DNA of 64,000 bases from PoT sp049331405 (GTDB lineage Bacteria > Planctomycetota > Planctomycetia > Isosphaerales > Isosphaeraceae): positions 8,060,001 through 8,124,000 of the forward strand of contig NZ_CP186274.1 of assembly GCF_049331405.1 (NCBI RefSeq). Direction: 5' to 3'. Below, one piece after another: positions 52,497 to 61,768 of this stretch. The notes beneath the pieces were generated by a model. That model saw nothing but the letters and a program-made list of their open reading frames with translations. It made no database searches and was not told the DNA's origin. Made by a program: the position numbers and the translations under genes. Every line of letters begins with the position of its first letter. The stretch's first letter is position 1.

Positions 52497-52528
52497 AGCG
52501 GCCGCGAGCTGATCAGCCCGCGGTCGCT
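52497..52528. terminator. Palindromic terminator after the DUF1080 gene
   Basis: A near-perfect palindrome from AGCG at 52497 to CGCT at 52528 (with core GCTGATCAGC) lies between convergent genes. Confidence 0.65.
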
Positions 52529-52556
52529 CGATTTATTGAGAGCGGCAAAGTCTCAA

Positions 52557-53546
52557 TTACCAATCGCCGCCACCGCCGCCGCTGTCACCACCTCCCCAGT
52601 CGCCGCCGCCACCTCCGCCCCAATCACCACCTCCGCCACCTCCGCTGTCGCCCCAGTCGCCCGAGACGCCACCGCCGCCAGACCAGTCACTGGCACCGGA
52701 GTCACCCGAATAGCCTTGTCCGGCGTCTCCATAGGTGGAGGAGTTGTCGGTATATCCTCCGTGGTGACGGCCGGAGAACTGGTCGTAGAGCCAGTTGCCA
52801 GCGATAGCACCGCCGATGCCGCCGAACATGCTCGACAGGAAACCACCGCCGCCACCGCCAGCGCCGCCGTATCCAGGAGCACCATAACCGGGGCCGCCCA
52901 TCCGGCCGGGTCCGGCGTAGCCATGACCGCCGCCGAACGCGCTGCCGATGAGGCGGAGGATGAACAGGATCGCGATGATCCCCAGGCCAATCCCGAGGAG
53001 TGACCCCAGTCCGAACGACTGCTGGCCGCCACCTGGCCTGTTCACCGGGGCTCGGCGAGCATTGTTGGGGGCGTTCTGCAGGAGCAAGCCGCCATTGGCA
53101 GCCTGGGCCCCGGTGACTTCACGCTCGAGCTCGGCCACGCCCTGCTTGAGGCCGGCGCTATAGTCGCCTTTCTTGAACTCATTGAGGAAGGCGGTTCGGA
53201 TGGGCGCCAACCTGGAGTCGGGCAAGGCTCGGCGGTAACCACGCGCGGCCCGAACCTCGATCTTGTGTTCTTTCTTCGCGATCAGGATGAAGACACCACT
53301 TGCGCGATCCCTCTCGGCGTGCCGGACCGTGACCTCATCGATCGGTGCACCTTCGAGCGAGGTGATCGTCTCGATCGTGGTCGGTAGCTTGGTTCGGCTC
53401 TCGACTCGATCCAGGATGTCCTGTGCCTGTCGGACGGTTTCCGGGTCGAAGAGGCCCGCCTCGTCTCGGATCGACGAGGCCTGCGCCGTGCCGACCCAAG
53501 CGGCGAGTGCCAGTGGCAGGGCAAGGAACCATCTCGTTTTCAACAT
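52557..53546 (-). CDS. TPM-domain membrane protein with Gly-rich tail
   Basis: The 329-residue product has a signal peptide (LKTRWFLALPLALAAWVGTA), a TPM domain (SIRDEAGLFDPETVRQAQDI, GVFILIAKKEHKIEVRAARG, RRALPDSRLAPIRTAFLNEF, KKGDYSAGLKQGVAELEREV), a transmembrane helix (LLGIGLGIIAILFILRLIGS) and a long Gly/Ser/Asp/Trp-rich C-terminal tail with repeated GDWGGG units. TPM-domain proteins have acid phosphatase-like folds and occur in chloroplasts and bacterial membranes. ATG 53546 gives the signal peptide; the longer frame is noise. The tail is probably an extracytoplasmic spacer. Confidence 0.85.
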   Translation of the reverse strand: MLKTRWFLALPLALAAWVGTAQASSIRDEAGLFDPETVRQAQDILDRVESRTKLPTTIETITSLEGAPIDEVTVRHAERDRASGVFILIAKKEHKIEVRAARGYRRALPDSRLAPIRTAFLNEFKKGDYSAGLKQGVAELEREVTGAQAANGGLLLQNAPNNARRAPVNRPGGGQQSFGLGSLLGIGLGIIAILFILRLIGSAFGGGHGYAGPGRMGGPGYGAPGYGGAGGGGGGFLSSMFGGIGGAIAGNWLYDQFSGRHHGGYTDNSSTYGDAGQGYSGDSGASDWSGGGGVSGDWGDSGGGGGGDWGGGGGGDWGGGDSGGGGGDW

Positions 53547-53723
53547 GGCGTCGGTAACCTCGATTTCGACGAAAGCGTCTATCGTTTCCAGGACGACGGT
53601 CTCAAAGGGAGTCGTCGAAGGCTGGAGGGGCTTTACGTCAATTCTCAGTGTATTCGAGCGTAGACCCGAAATATAGTGACGGCAGCACACAGGATGCCGT
53701 AAGTGGCGAAAATGCAAGGACGA

Positions 53724-54011
53724 TCAGGACTCGGAGACGTCGCGGAACCGGGTGATTGCGACGACCTCGTCCAACCGCACGAGTACCTTGGCGCGATTCC
53801 GTCGGACGCCGAATCGGACCGAGTCGTGGATGTAGACCTCACGCGTCGCGGTGCTGTCGCGGAAGTCGTGGAGGTCGGCATCCTTGATCTCGATGTAGAC
53901 CTCGTCCGCCCTTTCGAGCTTGCCAAGGCAGACATAGGTGGAGCGAAGATCCACCACGACGACCTGGCCGACCAGTTCTTCCAGCAATCTCGAGGCAAAG
54001 GTCCGTTCCAT
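53724..54011 (-). CDS. Small charged protein, possibly Sm-like fold
   Basis: The 95-residue soluble protein (start ATG 54011) reads ELVGQVVVVDLRSTYVCLGK, ADEVYIEIKDADLHDFRDST and VYIHDSVRFGVRRNRAKVLV, ending LDEVVAITRFRDVSES. The strand-rich pattern with a regulatory-loop-like central segment resembles Sm/LSm-type barrels seen in small planctomycete proteins, but the resemblance is by eye only. It diverges from the CxxCH protein gene; the intergenic region is 108 bases. An RNA or protein contact role is inferred at low confidence. Confidence 0.65.
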   Translation of the reverse strand: MERTFASRLLEELVGQVVVVDLRSTYVCLGKLERADEVYIEIKDADLHDFRDSTATREVYIHDSVRFGVRRNRAKVLVRLDEVVAITRFRDVSES

Positions 54012-54119
54012 ATTCCGAGGGTCTCTGGAGTGGCGGCCAATGCTTTGTACGAAGGGACGTCGCAACTCGGTTCGGTTCGACTTGACGAATTTTAGGGGTC
54101 GGGCTACCGTCCCGCCACC

Positions 54120-55556
54120 ATGTCACCCAAAAACTCCCTTCTCGCCACCGGCCTGACCGCGCTGGGTTTGCTCGGGACCGCGCGCTACAGCGACGCTGAC
54201 CCGCCCAAGTCTCAGCCGGGCTCGGCTACGCCCGTCGCACCGGCTGCCCCGTCGCAAGCGGTGCTCCTATTAACCGACGGTGGAGTGAAGCAAGGCCTGG
54301 TCTCCGTCGACCCGGCCGGCTATATCCTCCACGTGAGGGGGAGTAAGCTCCCCTATGCTAAGAACAAAGTCGTGGGCATGTTCCGCTCGATCGACGAGGC
54401 CTACGAGTTTCGACGCTCGCAGCTCCCCGAGCGCGACCCCGACGAGAACATGAAGCTGGCTCGATGGTGTCTCACCACCGGGCTCCAGGACAAGGCCAAG
54501 GAACAGCTCGATGCTGTCCTCGCGCTGAGCCCGACTAATGTCGAAGCCAAGAACATGCTCGACAAGATCAACGACCTCGAGTCTCGCAGGGCTGTCAAGG
54601 ACACGGAAGTGGTCCAGGCGAGCGTCGAGATGGTTGATAGTCGGATGGATCCCCTGGAGCGTCGAAGGCTCGATCAGGCTTCGCGCGAGATGGGAGTCTC
54701 GGGGCTCCTCCAAATCGAGGGCATTTCGAAGGCTGCGACCGTCCGTCGCGTCGAGGAATTCCGACGCAACGTCCACGGGGTCCTCCAGACCCGTTGCGCC
54801 CGCTGTCACAACGAGAAATACGATGGGGAATTCCGCCTCGTCTTGATCAAGACCAGGGGCGACGCGACCACGGACGCGATCCGGCACAATCTCGACGCGG
54901 CCCTCAGGCTCGTGGACTGGGAGAACCCGACCAAGAGCGAGTTGCTCTCAAGCACGCTCCGGCCCCACGGCCTGGGTTCCAGCAAGCGTCCGATCTTCAG
55001 CGGTTCCAACGATCGGTCGTATCAGATCCTGGCGCAGTGGATCAACAATCTCCACGCATCCCAGCGCAAGTCGGAGTCGATGGCGAAGCCCCAGCCGTTC
55101 CTCACCGTGGAACCCGACCAGGGTGACGGCGAACGCTTCGCCTCGCGTCGGAAAGACGGCATGCAATTGCCGCTGACGCCGACCCCGACGACCAGTTCCC
55201 GACCGCAACCGCCTGAGGTCTTCCACGAGCCGACCCCCATGGCTCCGGGACAGATGCTGCCGGGTAGCGGATCCTCGATGCAGCCGTATGCTCCCGAGGG
55301 AACCGAATTCCCTGTGTCCTACCTCCAGGGAGGCCCGGCGCCGAAGGTCGCCAGGACCCCGGAAGAACTCGAAGCCGAGCAGATGCGCAAGTTGCTAGCC
55401 GCCCCGGGCGCGCAACCACCTCCGGAGGGTGCAGCCACCGCTGCTGTGCCTCAGAAGCCCGGGAATCCGGCTCAGGCCAAGGCGAAGAAGCCGGCGAACC
55501 CGGTGAAACTCGATCCGGCCTTGCTCCAAAAAGCACTAATGAACCGAAATCAGTAG
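54120..55556 (+). CDS. Secreted CxxCH (heme c-type motif) planctomycete protein
   Basis: The 478-residue product has an N-terminal signal (LLATGLTALGLLGTARYSDA), a segment with two to three helices (EQLDAVLALSPTNVEAKNML), and the heme-binding motif CARCH (226-230) followed by NEKYDGEFRL. This resembles planctomycete cytochrome c-like domains. The C-terminal 170 residues are Pro/Ala-rich and low complexity. A periplasmic electron-transfer or heme-binding role is likely for the central domain; it cannot be assigned to a pathway. It diverges from the small protein gene at 54011. Confidence 0.78.
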   Translation: MSPKNSLLATGLTALGLLGTARYSDADPPKSQPGSATPVAPAAPSQAVLLLTDGGVKQGLVSVDPAGYILHVRGSKLPYAKNKVVGMFRSIDEAYEFRRSQLPERDPDENMKLARWCLTTGLQDKAKEQLDAVLALSPTNVEAKNMLDKINDLESRRAVKDTEVVQASVEMVDSRMDPLERRRLDQASREMGVSGLLQIEGISKAATVRRVEEFRRNVHGVLQTRCARCHNEKYDGEFRLVLIKTRGDATTDAIRHNLDAALRLVDWENPTKSELLSSTLRPHGLGSSKRPIFSGSNDRSYQILAQWINNLHASQRKSESMAKPQPFLTVEPDQGDGERFASRRKDGMQLPLTPTPTTSSRPQPPEVFHEPTPMAPGQMLPGSGSSMQPYAPEGTEFPVSYLQGGPAPKVARTPEELEAEQMRKLLAAPGAQPPPEGAATAAVPQKPGNPAQAKAKKPANPVKLDPALLQKALMNRNQ

Positions 55557-55597
55557 AGGCCCGAGTGAGCCAAACTCGGCGATCGGACTTACCGGAG

Positions 55598-55629
55598 CTC
55601 CCGCCGTCGCCTCAGCGATACGGCGGGAG
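55598..55629 (+). terminator. Terminator after the CxxCH protein gene
   Basis: CTCCCGCCGT (55598-55607) and ACGGCGGGAG (55620-55629) form a 10-bp perfect stem with a 12-nt loop. Confidence 0.75.
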
Positions 55630-55900
55630 TTCGCCCTTTGAGCCTCTCCCCTGTCCGATTCATTAGGCCGTTTAGATGACCAGAGAGGGTGGTCGCAAGA
55701 AATCCCAGAAAATCCGGCACTACGGTTCATATAACGCTTTTAGCTCAAGGGCAGCCGCCGTGTAAGGCCTCGACCGATCAGTGCGACCCTCATTTTGGTC
55801 GAGACGGTAGGCTTGGGATCGACTCGACCTAGCAACCCCTACCCTTGATTCCGCCTATCCCTCTCGTCAACTAGACGAACCCGATTCGTGGACTCCTGCC
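55630..55900. other. Gene-free stretch
   Basis: About 270 bases without supported features, preceding a possible small membrane protein gene. Confidence 0.4.
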
Positions 55901-56083
55901 GTGACCGCCCGTTTCCTCCGGCGGCTCCTGACGGCAAATGTCATCGCGATCGTCATCAGTTCCTGCGTTCTCATTGCCTTCGCCAATCGCCCTGCCCCGA
56001 AGACGAGCGGCATTCAGGATTCCAACCTCTCGAGGCCGATCCTCGATCATTCGCATGAGATTGTCGGCGCCATGCCAAGATGA
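55901..56083 (+). CDS. Possible small membrane protein
   Basis: The 60-residue frame with GTG start has a hydrophobic stretch (TANVIAIVISSCVLIAFANR) and a short polar tail. No recognised family and no strong ribosome-binding site. It is reported because it could be a real single-helix protein; it may equally be chance. Confidence 0.3.
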   Translation: MTARFLRRLLTANVIAIVISSCVLIAFANRPAPKTSGIQDSNLSRPILDHSHEIVGAMPR

Positions 56084-56255
56084 AACTCGTCAGATCGCAG
56101 GATGCGTGAGACCACGACGCAATCCTTAACGAAGTCGCGGCCGATCGTAAGCACTGGCATCGACGGGCGGAGTTGTCGTAAACTCGGTGGGGAAACTTCC
56201 GTCAGCGTAGTCGGTTGCACGATGACGCTGGCCGATCCTCGGGAAAACGACCGCG

Positions 56256-57329
56256 ATGACGGCCGAAACGAAACCGGAACCGAATCACGTTCGCCAATTC
56301 CGCTCAGAGCGCCTCCTCGCCACCCTCGCCTCCTTCTCGCGGGTCGTGATCGTATCCCACGTCAACCCGGACCCCGACGCACTCGCCAGCATGCTCGGGC
56401 TCCAGGCCATGATCGAGCAGATGCAGCCGGGGAAGCCGGTCGTCCTCACCTTCGACGGCATGATCGCCCGCGCCGAAAACCGCGCGATGGTCGAACTACT
56501 GTCGATCCCTATCGTCGCCGTGAACGAGGTCCCGATCGACCCGACGACCGCCGTCATTATGGTCGACTCACAACCCTACACGGGCCGGCGAGCGAGCGAA
56601 GACGCGATGCCCCAGGTGGTCATCGACCATCACGAGACTGGCGGCGTTCTGACCGGGGTCCTCTTTCGCGACCTCCGGCCGCACGTCGGTGCCACCAGCA
56701 CGATGGTCACGGGCTACCTGCTCGAGCAGAACATCGGCGTCACCCCTCGGGTTGCGACCGCCCTGCTTTACGGGATCGAGTCGGAGACCGAGGGATATCC
56801 GCGCGAGTCCAGCTCTCTCGACGATGGGGCGCTCGTCTGGCTCTTCCCCCGGGCGGACAAGGACCTCCTCGCCCAGATCCGAAATCCCAAGCTGCCTCAG
56901 AGCCATTTCGCGACATTTCAGCATGCTCTCGCCAATGCATTTATTTATCGCGATGTGGTCGTGAGCTGGTGCGGTGAGGTCACCCAACCCGACATCATCG
57001 CCGAGCTCGCGGATTTCTTCGTCCGATTCGATCAGGTGAACTGGTCGGTCACGATTGGCCGTTTCGAGAACCTGCTGAAGCTCTCATTGCGGGTCAGCCT
57101 TCTCGGAGGGCATTCGGGCGAGGTCCTGCGCGAGGTCATCGAGGGCTTGGGCAATGCCGGCGGCCACGACAAGCGGGCAGGCGGTGCCATCGTCCTCCAC
57201 GACACGAGCCCCGAAGCCATAGACGGCCTCCTCACTACGATTCGCCACCGCCTCCTCCTTCGCCTGGGCATCGACGAGCATCAAGGGCGTCGTCTCCTCG
57301 AAGCCAGCCCCGTCATCCCCGCCCCCTGA
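56256..57329 (+). CDS. DHH/DHHA1-family phosphoesterase (NrnA-like)
   Basis: The 357-residue cytoplasmic protein has the DHH-family signatures: SHVNPDPDALASMLGLQAMI (motif with DxD), TFDGMI, VDSQ and IDHHETGG, followed by a DHHA1 domain with GGHSGEVLREVIEGLGNAGG and HDKRAGGAI near the C-terminus. Bacterial relatives of this length degrade nanoRNA or hydrolyse pAp and related phosphoesters. Start at 56256. It is separated from the CxxCH gene by about 700 bases. The exact substrate is not defined. Confidence 0.88.
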   Translation: MTAETKPEPNHVRQFRSERLLATLASFSRVVIVSHVNPDPDALASMLGLQAMIEQMQPGKPVVLTFDGMIARAENRAMVELLSIPIVAVNEVPIDPTTAVIMVDSQPYTGRRASEDAMPQVVIDHHETGGVLTGVLFRDLRPHVGATSTMVTGYLLEQNIGVTPRVATALLYGIESETEGYPRESSSLDDGALVWLFPRADKDLLAQIRNPKLPQSHFATFQHALANAFIYRDVVVSWCGEVTQPDIIAELADFFVRFDQVNWSVTIGRFENLLKLSLRVSLLGGHSGEVLREVIEGLGNAGGHDKRAGGAIVLHDTSPEAIDGLLTTIRHRLLLRLGIDEHQGRRLLEASPVIPAP

Positions 57330-57606
57330 GCCCTCCCGTCATCGCGCCGAACCCTTTAAAACAGCCTTCCGAAAGCTCAAGCCAATCGGCACCTGGCTGA
57401 TTTCTGCCGACTCACGTATGCATTTTCTCCACGTCCATCGTGATGAATTCGAGAAGTTTCGAGGCCATTGTGAACATATGGAGTATAGACCATAAATAAA
57501 CGGTAAACAGCTTGACGCAGGTATTCGCACTTGAATATGCTTTTCGCTCCGTGGAGTCCCTTGCTGATTGATTGATCCCTTAATTCGTGCAGAGGTTGAG
57601 TTTCAA

Positions 57607-58680
57607 ATGCGAACGGAACGACGTCGTGCGTTCACTTTGATCGAGCTGCTGGTCGTCATCGCCATCATCGCGGTGCTGATCGCGCTGCTGCTCCCCGCCG
57701 TGCAGTCGGCCCGCGAGGCGGCCCGCCGGATTCAGTGCACGAACAACCTGAAGCAGTTCGGGTTGGCGATGATGAACTATGAGAGCGCCAACAACGCGTT
57801 CCCTCCCACTACCATCCTGGTCCCCCCCTACGCCAGCAAGAAGTGGCGGTTCGAATCGTCCTGGAGCGTCCCGGCTCGCGTCGCGCCGTTCATGGAGCTC
57901 GGGCCGATGTACAACTCGATCAATTTCACGGAGACGTACAGCGACCCCGGCAACACCACGGTGTCGTATACCCCGGTGAAGTTCCTCCTCTGCCCGAGTG
58001 ACCCCGGCCCCTCGAACGACAACCCCTCTCTCGGCAACACGCCCTACGCCACGTCGAGCTACGGCGTCGTCGTCGGCGTTTGGTATGTCTGGTCGATCAA
58101 CGGCTCGGCCGTCGGCCCCCGCAACGCCTCGGCGTTCGGCCCGAACATCTCCCGGACCATCTCCATGGTGACGGACGGCCTCAGTAACACGGCCTTCGCT
58201 TCCGAAGGTTACATCGGCCACACCCAGGCCCGAGACTGCACCAGCAACGGGACCTATCCCACGGATGCCACCACCGGCACCTGGAGCCCGACGAACTACC
58301 CGACCGCGGCCAACTCGCTCGCCGCCCTGAACTCCGTGATCCAGGCCTGCTCGGGTTCGAGCAAATTCGGCAAGCCCTACGGCCACACTCGCTGGGCCAA
58401 CGGCGGCGTCTACTACTCGGGCGTCACATTCTCCCTGCCGCCGAACCCCAAGATCAACGTCAACGGCGTCAAGGGCCCCATCGACTGGGTAAGCTGGGAC
58501 GAGAATAACGGCGGCCCGACTTTCGCCTCTCTGTCGGTCAGCACCTACCACCCCGGTGGCGGTAACGTCTTGTTTGGCGACGGCAGCGTGAAGTTCGTGA
58601 AGGACTCCACCAGCGTCTCGACCTTCCAGGCCCTCGGCACCATCGCCGGCGGCGAAGTCATCAGCGCCGATAGTTTCTAA
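57607..58680 (+). CDS. DUF1559 family pseudopilin-like protein
   Basis: The 357-residue product has a type IV pilin-like signal: RRRAFTLIELLVVIAIIAVL (cleavage before the Phe), then PAVQSAREAARRIQCTNNLK and QFGLAMMNYESANNAFPPT. The C-terminal motif HPGGGNVLFGDGSVKFVKDS is the hallmark of the DUF1559/SBP_bac_10 family of planctomycetes. It is probably secreted through a type II-like system and surface-exposed. The ATG at 57607 gives the pilin signal directly at the N-terminus. Many paralogues occur in these genomes; a lipoprotein of the type at the start of the window often follows such genes, but not here. Confidence 0.9.
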   Translation: MRTERRRAFTLIELLVVIAIIAVLIALLLPAVQSAREAARRIQCTNNLKQFGLAMMNYESANNAFPPTTILVPPYASKKWRFESSWSVPARVAPFMELGPMYNSINFTETYSDPGNTTVSYTPVKFLLCPSDPGPSNDNPSLGNTPYATSSYGVVVGVWYVWSINGSAVGPRNASAFGPNISRTISMVTDGLSNTAFASEGYIGHTQARDCTSNGTYPTDATTGTWSPTNYPTAANSLAALNSVIQACSGSSKFGKPYGHTRWANGGVYYSGVTFSLPPNPKINVNGVKGPIDWVSWDENNGGPTFASLSVSTYHPGGGNVLFGDGSVKFVKDSTSVSTFQALGTIAGGEVISADSF

Positions 58681-58712
58681 GCTTGGGTCGACGTTATCTC
58701 CGAACCGAAACA

Positions 58713-58754
58713 CGACCGCCCGCGTACGACCTCAATCGTCGACGCGGGCGGTCG
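58713..58754 (+). terminator. Terminator after the DUF1559 gene
   Basis: CGACCGCCCGCGT (58713-58725) and ACGCGGGCGGTCG (58742-58754) form a 13-bp stem, followed by CTTTCGTT. Confidence 0.8.
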
Positions 58755-58979
58755 CTTTCGTTCCAGCGAATACCGATCCATTGGCGTATCAAGCACGTAC
58801 AGTAAGGTGCCTCGACCAGTTCATGAAGTGCGTCACCTCGCGAGGGCTGTCCCACTGCGGTTCGTTCGATCTTGCTGCATTTCGGACATAGGGAGTAGAT
58901 TAGTGACAGGTGGAGGAGCGCGGTGTGCGGCCTTCGTTGACCCGTCCGTTTCAGCTCGAGAGCGGGGGTAGGATTCGCG

Positions 58980-59714
58980 ATGACGGTTTCCCCCTCGACT
59001 CCTTCGCTCGAGATCTATCTCCTTGGTCTCGTAGAATTTGAGGATGTTCAGCTTCTCCAGCGCCGGCTCGTCTACGAGCATGGCGAGCGCGGGGGAGCGT
59101 CGGTCATCCTTTGCGAACATCCCCCCACAATCAGCGTGGGACGCTCCGGCAGCCGGGCCCACATCGCCCTGGATGATGAGGAGCTTCGATCCCTCGAAAT
59201 CGGAGTCCACTGGGTCAATCGAGGCGGCGGATGCGTCCTTCACCTGCCGGGCCAATTATCCGCTTATGTCGTCTTGAATCTCGATATGCTAGGCCAGGAC
59301 GTCAAACGATACATCGATGGCTTAAATAACGCCATTATCGGCGTCCTCAACGAATTCGAGCTTCGCGGAGAAACGAAGCCGGACCACCCGGGCGTTTTCC
59401 TCGGCAATTCCAGGATCGCCTCGGTGGGGATCGCCGTGAGTCGTTGGGTCGCCTATCACGGGTTCACGCTCAACGTCGGGGCGTTCCTCGGGCCGTTCGA
59501 CTTGATCGATGAGCCGGGATTCGGCCCTCATTCGCTCCGCCAGACCTCGATGGAATCGCGTCGGCAACGCCCAGCGCCGATGGCCAAGGTGCGGGAGTCG
59601 CTGATTCGCCATCTCGAGCTGTCATTCGGCCTCGAGCGACACCACATCTATTCGCATCACCCCTTGATCCGCCGGAAGGTTCGATCGCATGTCTACGCTC
59701 AAAGCACCGGCTGA
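58980..59714 (+). CDS. lipB: LipB-like lipoyl/octanoyl transferase with missing catalytic residues
   Basis: The 244-residue protein has the LipB fold and landmarks: LCEHPPTISVGRSGSRAH, NRGGGCVLHLPGQLSAYVVL, DVKRYIDGLNNAII, DHPGVFLGNSRIASVGIAVS and YHGFTLNV. In the E. coli enzyme, as I recall it, the catalytic Lys135 lies in KKICSLG and Cys169 in INPCGYAG. Here the corresponding segments read SRIASVG (Arg145) and IDEPGFGP (Pro179), so both positions are changed. The protein contains only two cysteines (45 and 85). It overlaps lipA by 26 bases, which argues that it serves lipoate synthesis. Whether it is an active variant or a pseudo-enzyme is open. Confidence 0.85.
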   Translation: MTVSPSTPSLEIYLLGLVEFEDVQLLQRRLVYEHGERGGASVILCEHPPTISVGRSGSRAHIALDDEELRSLEIGVHWVNRGGGCVLHLPGQLSAYVVLNLDMLGQDVKRYIDGLNNAIIGVLNEFELRGETKPDHPGVFLGNSRIASVGIAVSRWVAYHGFTLNVGAFLGPFDLIDEPGFGPHSLRQTSMESRRQRPAPMAKVRESLIRHLELSFGLERHHIYSHHPLIRRKVRSHVYAQSTG

Positions 59715-60633
59715 TCGTTCGGCCCTGCCGGCCCTGACCGTCCTGGGAGCAGACCCCGGCGTCGCCGAGCCGCCCAAGCGTCGGCTCCCCGAATGGCTGA
59801 AGCGGCCGATCCCCAGCTCTGGCGGCACGTACTTCACCAAGAACCTGATCGGCGAGCTTGGCCTCGAGACGATTTGCGAGAGCGGCCGTTGTCCGAACCG
59901 CTCGGAGTGCTGGACCCGCCGCACGGCCACGTTCATGGTCCTGGGCGAGGTTTGCACGCGGCCTTGCGGCTTCTGCGCCGTGAAGCGAGGCCATCCCGAG
60001 GCGGTCGCCGAGGACGAACCGGAGCGTCTGGCCGAAGCCTGCGCTCGGCTCGGGCTCAAGCACGTCGTCATCACCTCCGTGACCCGCGACGACCTCATTG
60101 ACGGCGGTGCCGACCACTTCCGTCGCTGCATCCTGGCAGTTCGTGAACGGACGGGGGCGACCATCGAGGTCCTCACCCCCGACTTCGACGGCCGCCTCGA
60201 GTCGATCGACGTTGTCCTCTCGGCCGAGCCCGAGGTCTTCAACCACAACCTCGAGACCGTCGCCCGGCTCCAGCAATACGTTCGCCGCAAGAGCCAGTAC
60301 GCGGTCAGCATGGCCGTACTCCAGCATGCCAAGCGCTCGAATCCTCGCGTGCGAACCAAGAGCGGCCTGATGCTGGGACTGGGCGAGACGACCGAGGAAA
60401 TCCTCGAAACCCTGGCGGATCTGCGGGCGGTCGGCTGCGACTTCCTGACATTGGGGCAATACCTCCAGCCCTCGCCGAAGCATCTTGCCGTGGTGCGATA
60501 TCTGCTGCCCGAGGAGTTCGACGAACTCGGCCGTCTGGCCAGGACGATGGGCTTCCTCGAGGTCGCCAGCGGGCCGTTCGTGCGTTCGAGTTACCACGCC
60601 GACGATATGGCGAAGACCGAACTGCCGAGTTAA
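59689..60633 (+). CDS. lipA: Lipoyl synthase
   Basis: The 314-residue radical SAM enzyme has both iron-sulfur cluster sites: CESGRCPNRSECW (auxiliary cluster) and CTRPCGFC (radical SAM CX3CX2C), plus VITSVTRDDLIDGGADHF, PDFDGRLESID, LMLGLGETTEEI and LTLGQYLQPS. The C-terminal RSSY segment contains the conserved Ser that ligates the auxiliary cluster. It inserts two sulfur atoms into octanoyl chains on lipoyl domains. The first ATG at 59689 lies inside the lipB gene, overlapping by 26 nt. Confidence 0.97.
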   Translation: MSTLKAPADRSALPALTVLGADPGVAEPPKRRLPEWLKRPIPSSGGTYFTKNLIGELGLETICESGRCPNRSECWTRRTATFMVLGEVCTRPCGFCAVKRGHPEAVAEDEPERLAEACARLGLKHVVITSVTRDDLIDGGADHFRRCILAVRERTGATIEVLTPDFDGRLESIDVVLSAEPEVFNHNLETVARLQQYVRRKSQYAVSMAVLQHAKRSNPRVRTKSGLMLGLGETTEEILETLADLRAVGCDFLTLGQYLQPSPKHLAVVRYLLPEEFDELGRLARTMGFLEVASGPFVRSSYHADDMAKTELPS

Positions 60634-60713
60634 GCTTCCGGATCGGGCCGCGAGAAGATCCACTGCGTCGTGCGCCTCGCGGCTACGAACTTTCAGGAAG
60701 CGGCCTCGTCGCC

Positions 60714-61529
60714 ATGTCGACACCCTCTCTGCGGTCGATCCTCATCGGGGAATTCTTCGGCACTTTCCTGCTCCTCGTTATCGGGAACGGCGTGGTCGCG
60801 TCGGTCAACCTGCTGAACAAGCAGGCGGACTGGATCGTGATCACGACGGCCTGGGGCCTGGCGGTCGCCCTCGCCGTCTTCGTCAGCGCCCGCCTCAGCG
60901 GCGGCCACCTGAACCCCGCGGTGACGCTCGCCATGGCCACTCGGGGCGAAATCGGATGGTCGGCCGTTCTCCCTTACTGGTTCGCCCAACTGGCGGGAGC
61001 CTTCTGTGGCGCGGTCGTGATCTATGCCGACTACAGCTCGGCCTTCGCTGCCTTCGAGCAGGCCAATCACATCGTGCGAGGGACCCTCGTCGATGGCAAA
61101 CTCGCCGGGCCTGCAGATGGCGGGGCCGGAATCTTCGCGACCTATCCCAAGTATGACAATCTGATGGGGAACCTCTTCAGCGAGTTCCTCGGGACGGCGC
61201 TCCTCCTCTTCGGCGTCCGGGCGGTCACCGACAAGCACAACGCGGCACCTCGAATGAACCTCGAGCCGGTACTCATCGGGGTGGTCGTCTGGGCGATCGG
61301 GCTCTCGATCGGAGGGCTGACGGGATATGCCATCAACCCCGCGCGTGACCTCGGTCCTCGGCTCGCCTCATGCGTTTTGGGTTGGGGAACCGCGGTCTTC
61401 CGATCCCATGACTATTACTTCTGGGTCCCACTCGTCGCGCCGATGATCGGCGGCATTTTCGGGATCCACGTCTACGACCTGGCCATCCACCGTCAGCTGC
61501 CGCCGGCCGAAGAGCCTTCGCAGGCCTGA
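60714..61529 (+). CDS. glpF: MIP-family channel, glycerol facilitator type
   Basis: The 271-residue protein has six hydrophobic segments and the two pore motifs NPAVTLAM (in GGHLNPAVT) and NPARDLGPR. The Asp after NPAR in the second motif and the long loop between the halves are typical of aquaglyceroporins (GlpF) rather than strict aquaporins. It probably carries glycerol or other small solutes across the inner membrane. It lies downstream of lipA with its own start and no clear partner such as glycerol kinase in the window. Confidence 0.9.
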   Translation: MSTPSLRSILIGEFFGTFLLLVIGNGVVASVNLLNKQADWIVITTAWGLAVALAVFVSARLSGGHLNPAVTLAMATRGEIGWSAVLPYWFAQLAGAFCGAVVIYADYSSAFAAFEQANHIVRGTLVDGKLAGPADGGAGIFATYPKYDNLMGNLFSEFLGTALLLFGVRAVTDKHNAAPRMNLEPVLIGVVVWAIGLSIGGLTGYAINPARDLGPRLASCVLGWGTAVFRSHDYYFWVPLVAPMIGGIFGIHVYDLAIHRQLPPAEEPSQA

Positions 61530-61768
61530 ACCGCAACCGTCGACCACTCCCCTTGCGGGCTGGAATTGGCTATCCTGGAATGCTGGGGATCTTCCGGGGC
61601 GGCATCCCGACGAGCCATACCTGTCACGTGTCGTCCCGGTATCTTGCCGATCAGGCTCCGAGATCGAACCCGAAGGCCTCGGGGGATGTCGATAGTCCTT
61701 GATTTGTACGTCACCCCCAAACTTTTTCTTCGTGCCGCTCAGTTGCATTTGATCGAAGGAAGCCGGTA

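Noticed and set aside
59470..60723. 417-residue minus-strand open frame
   Set aside because: Antisense to lipB and lipA.
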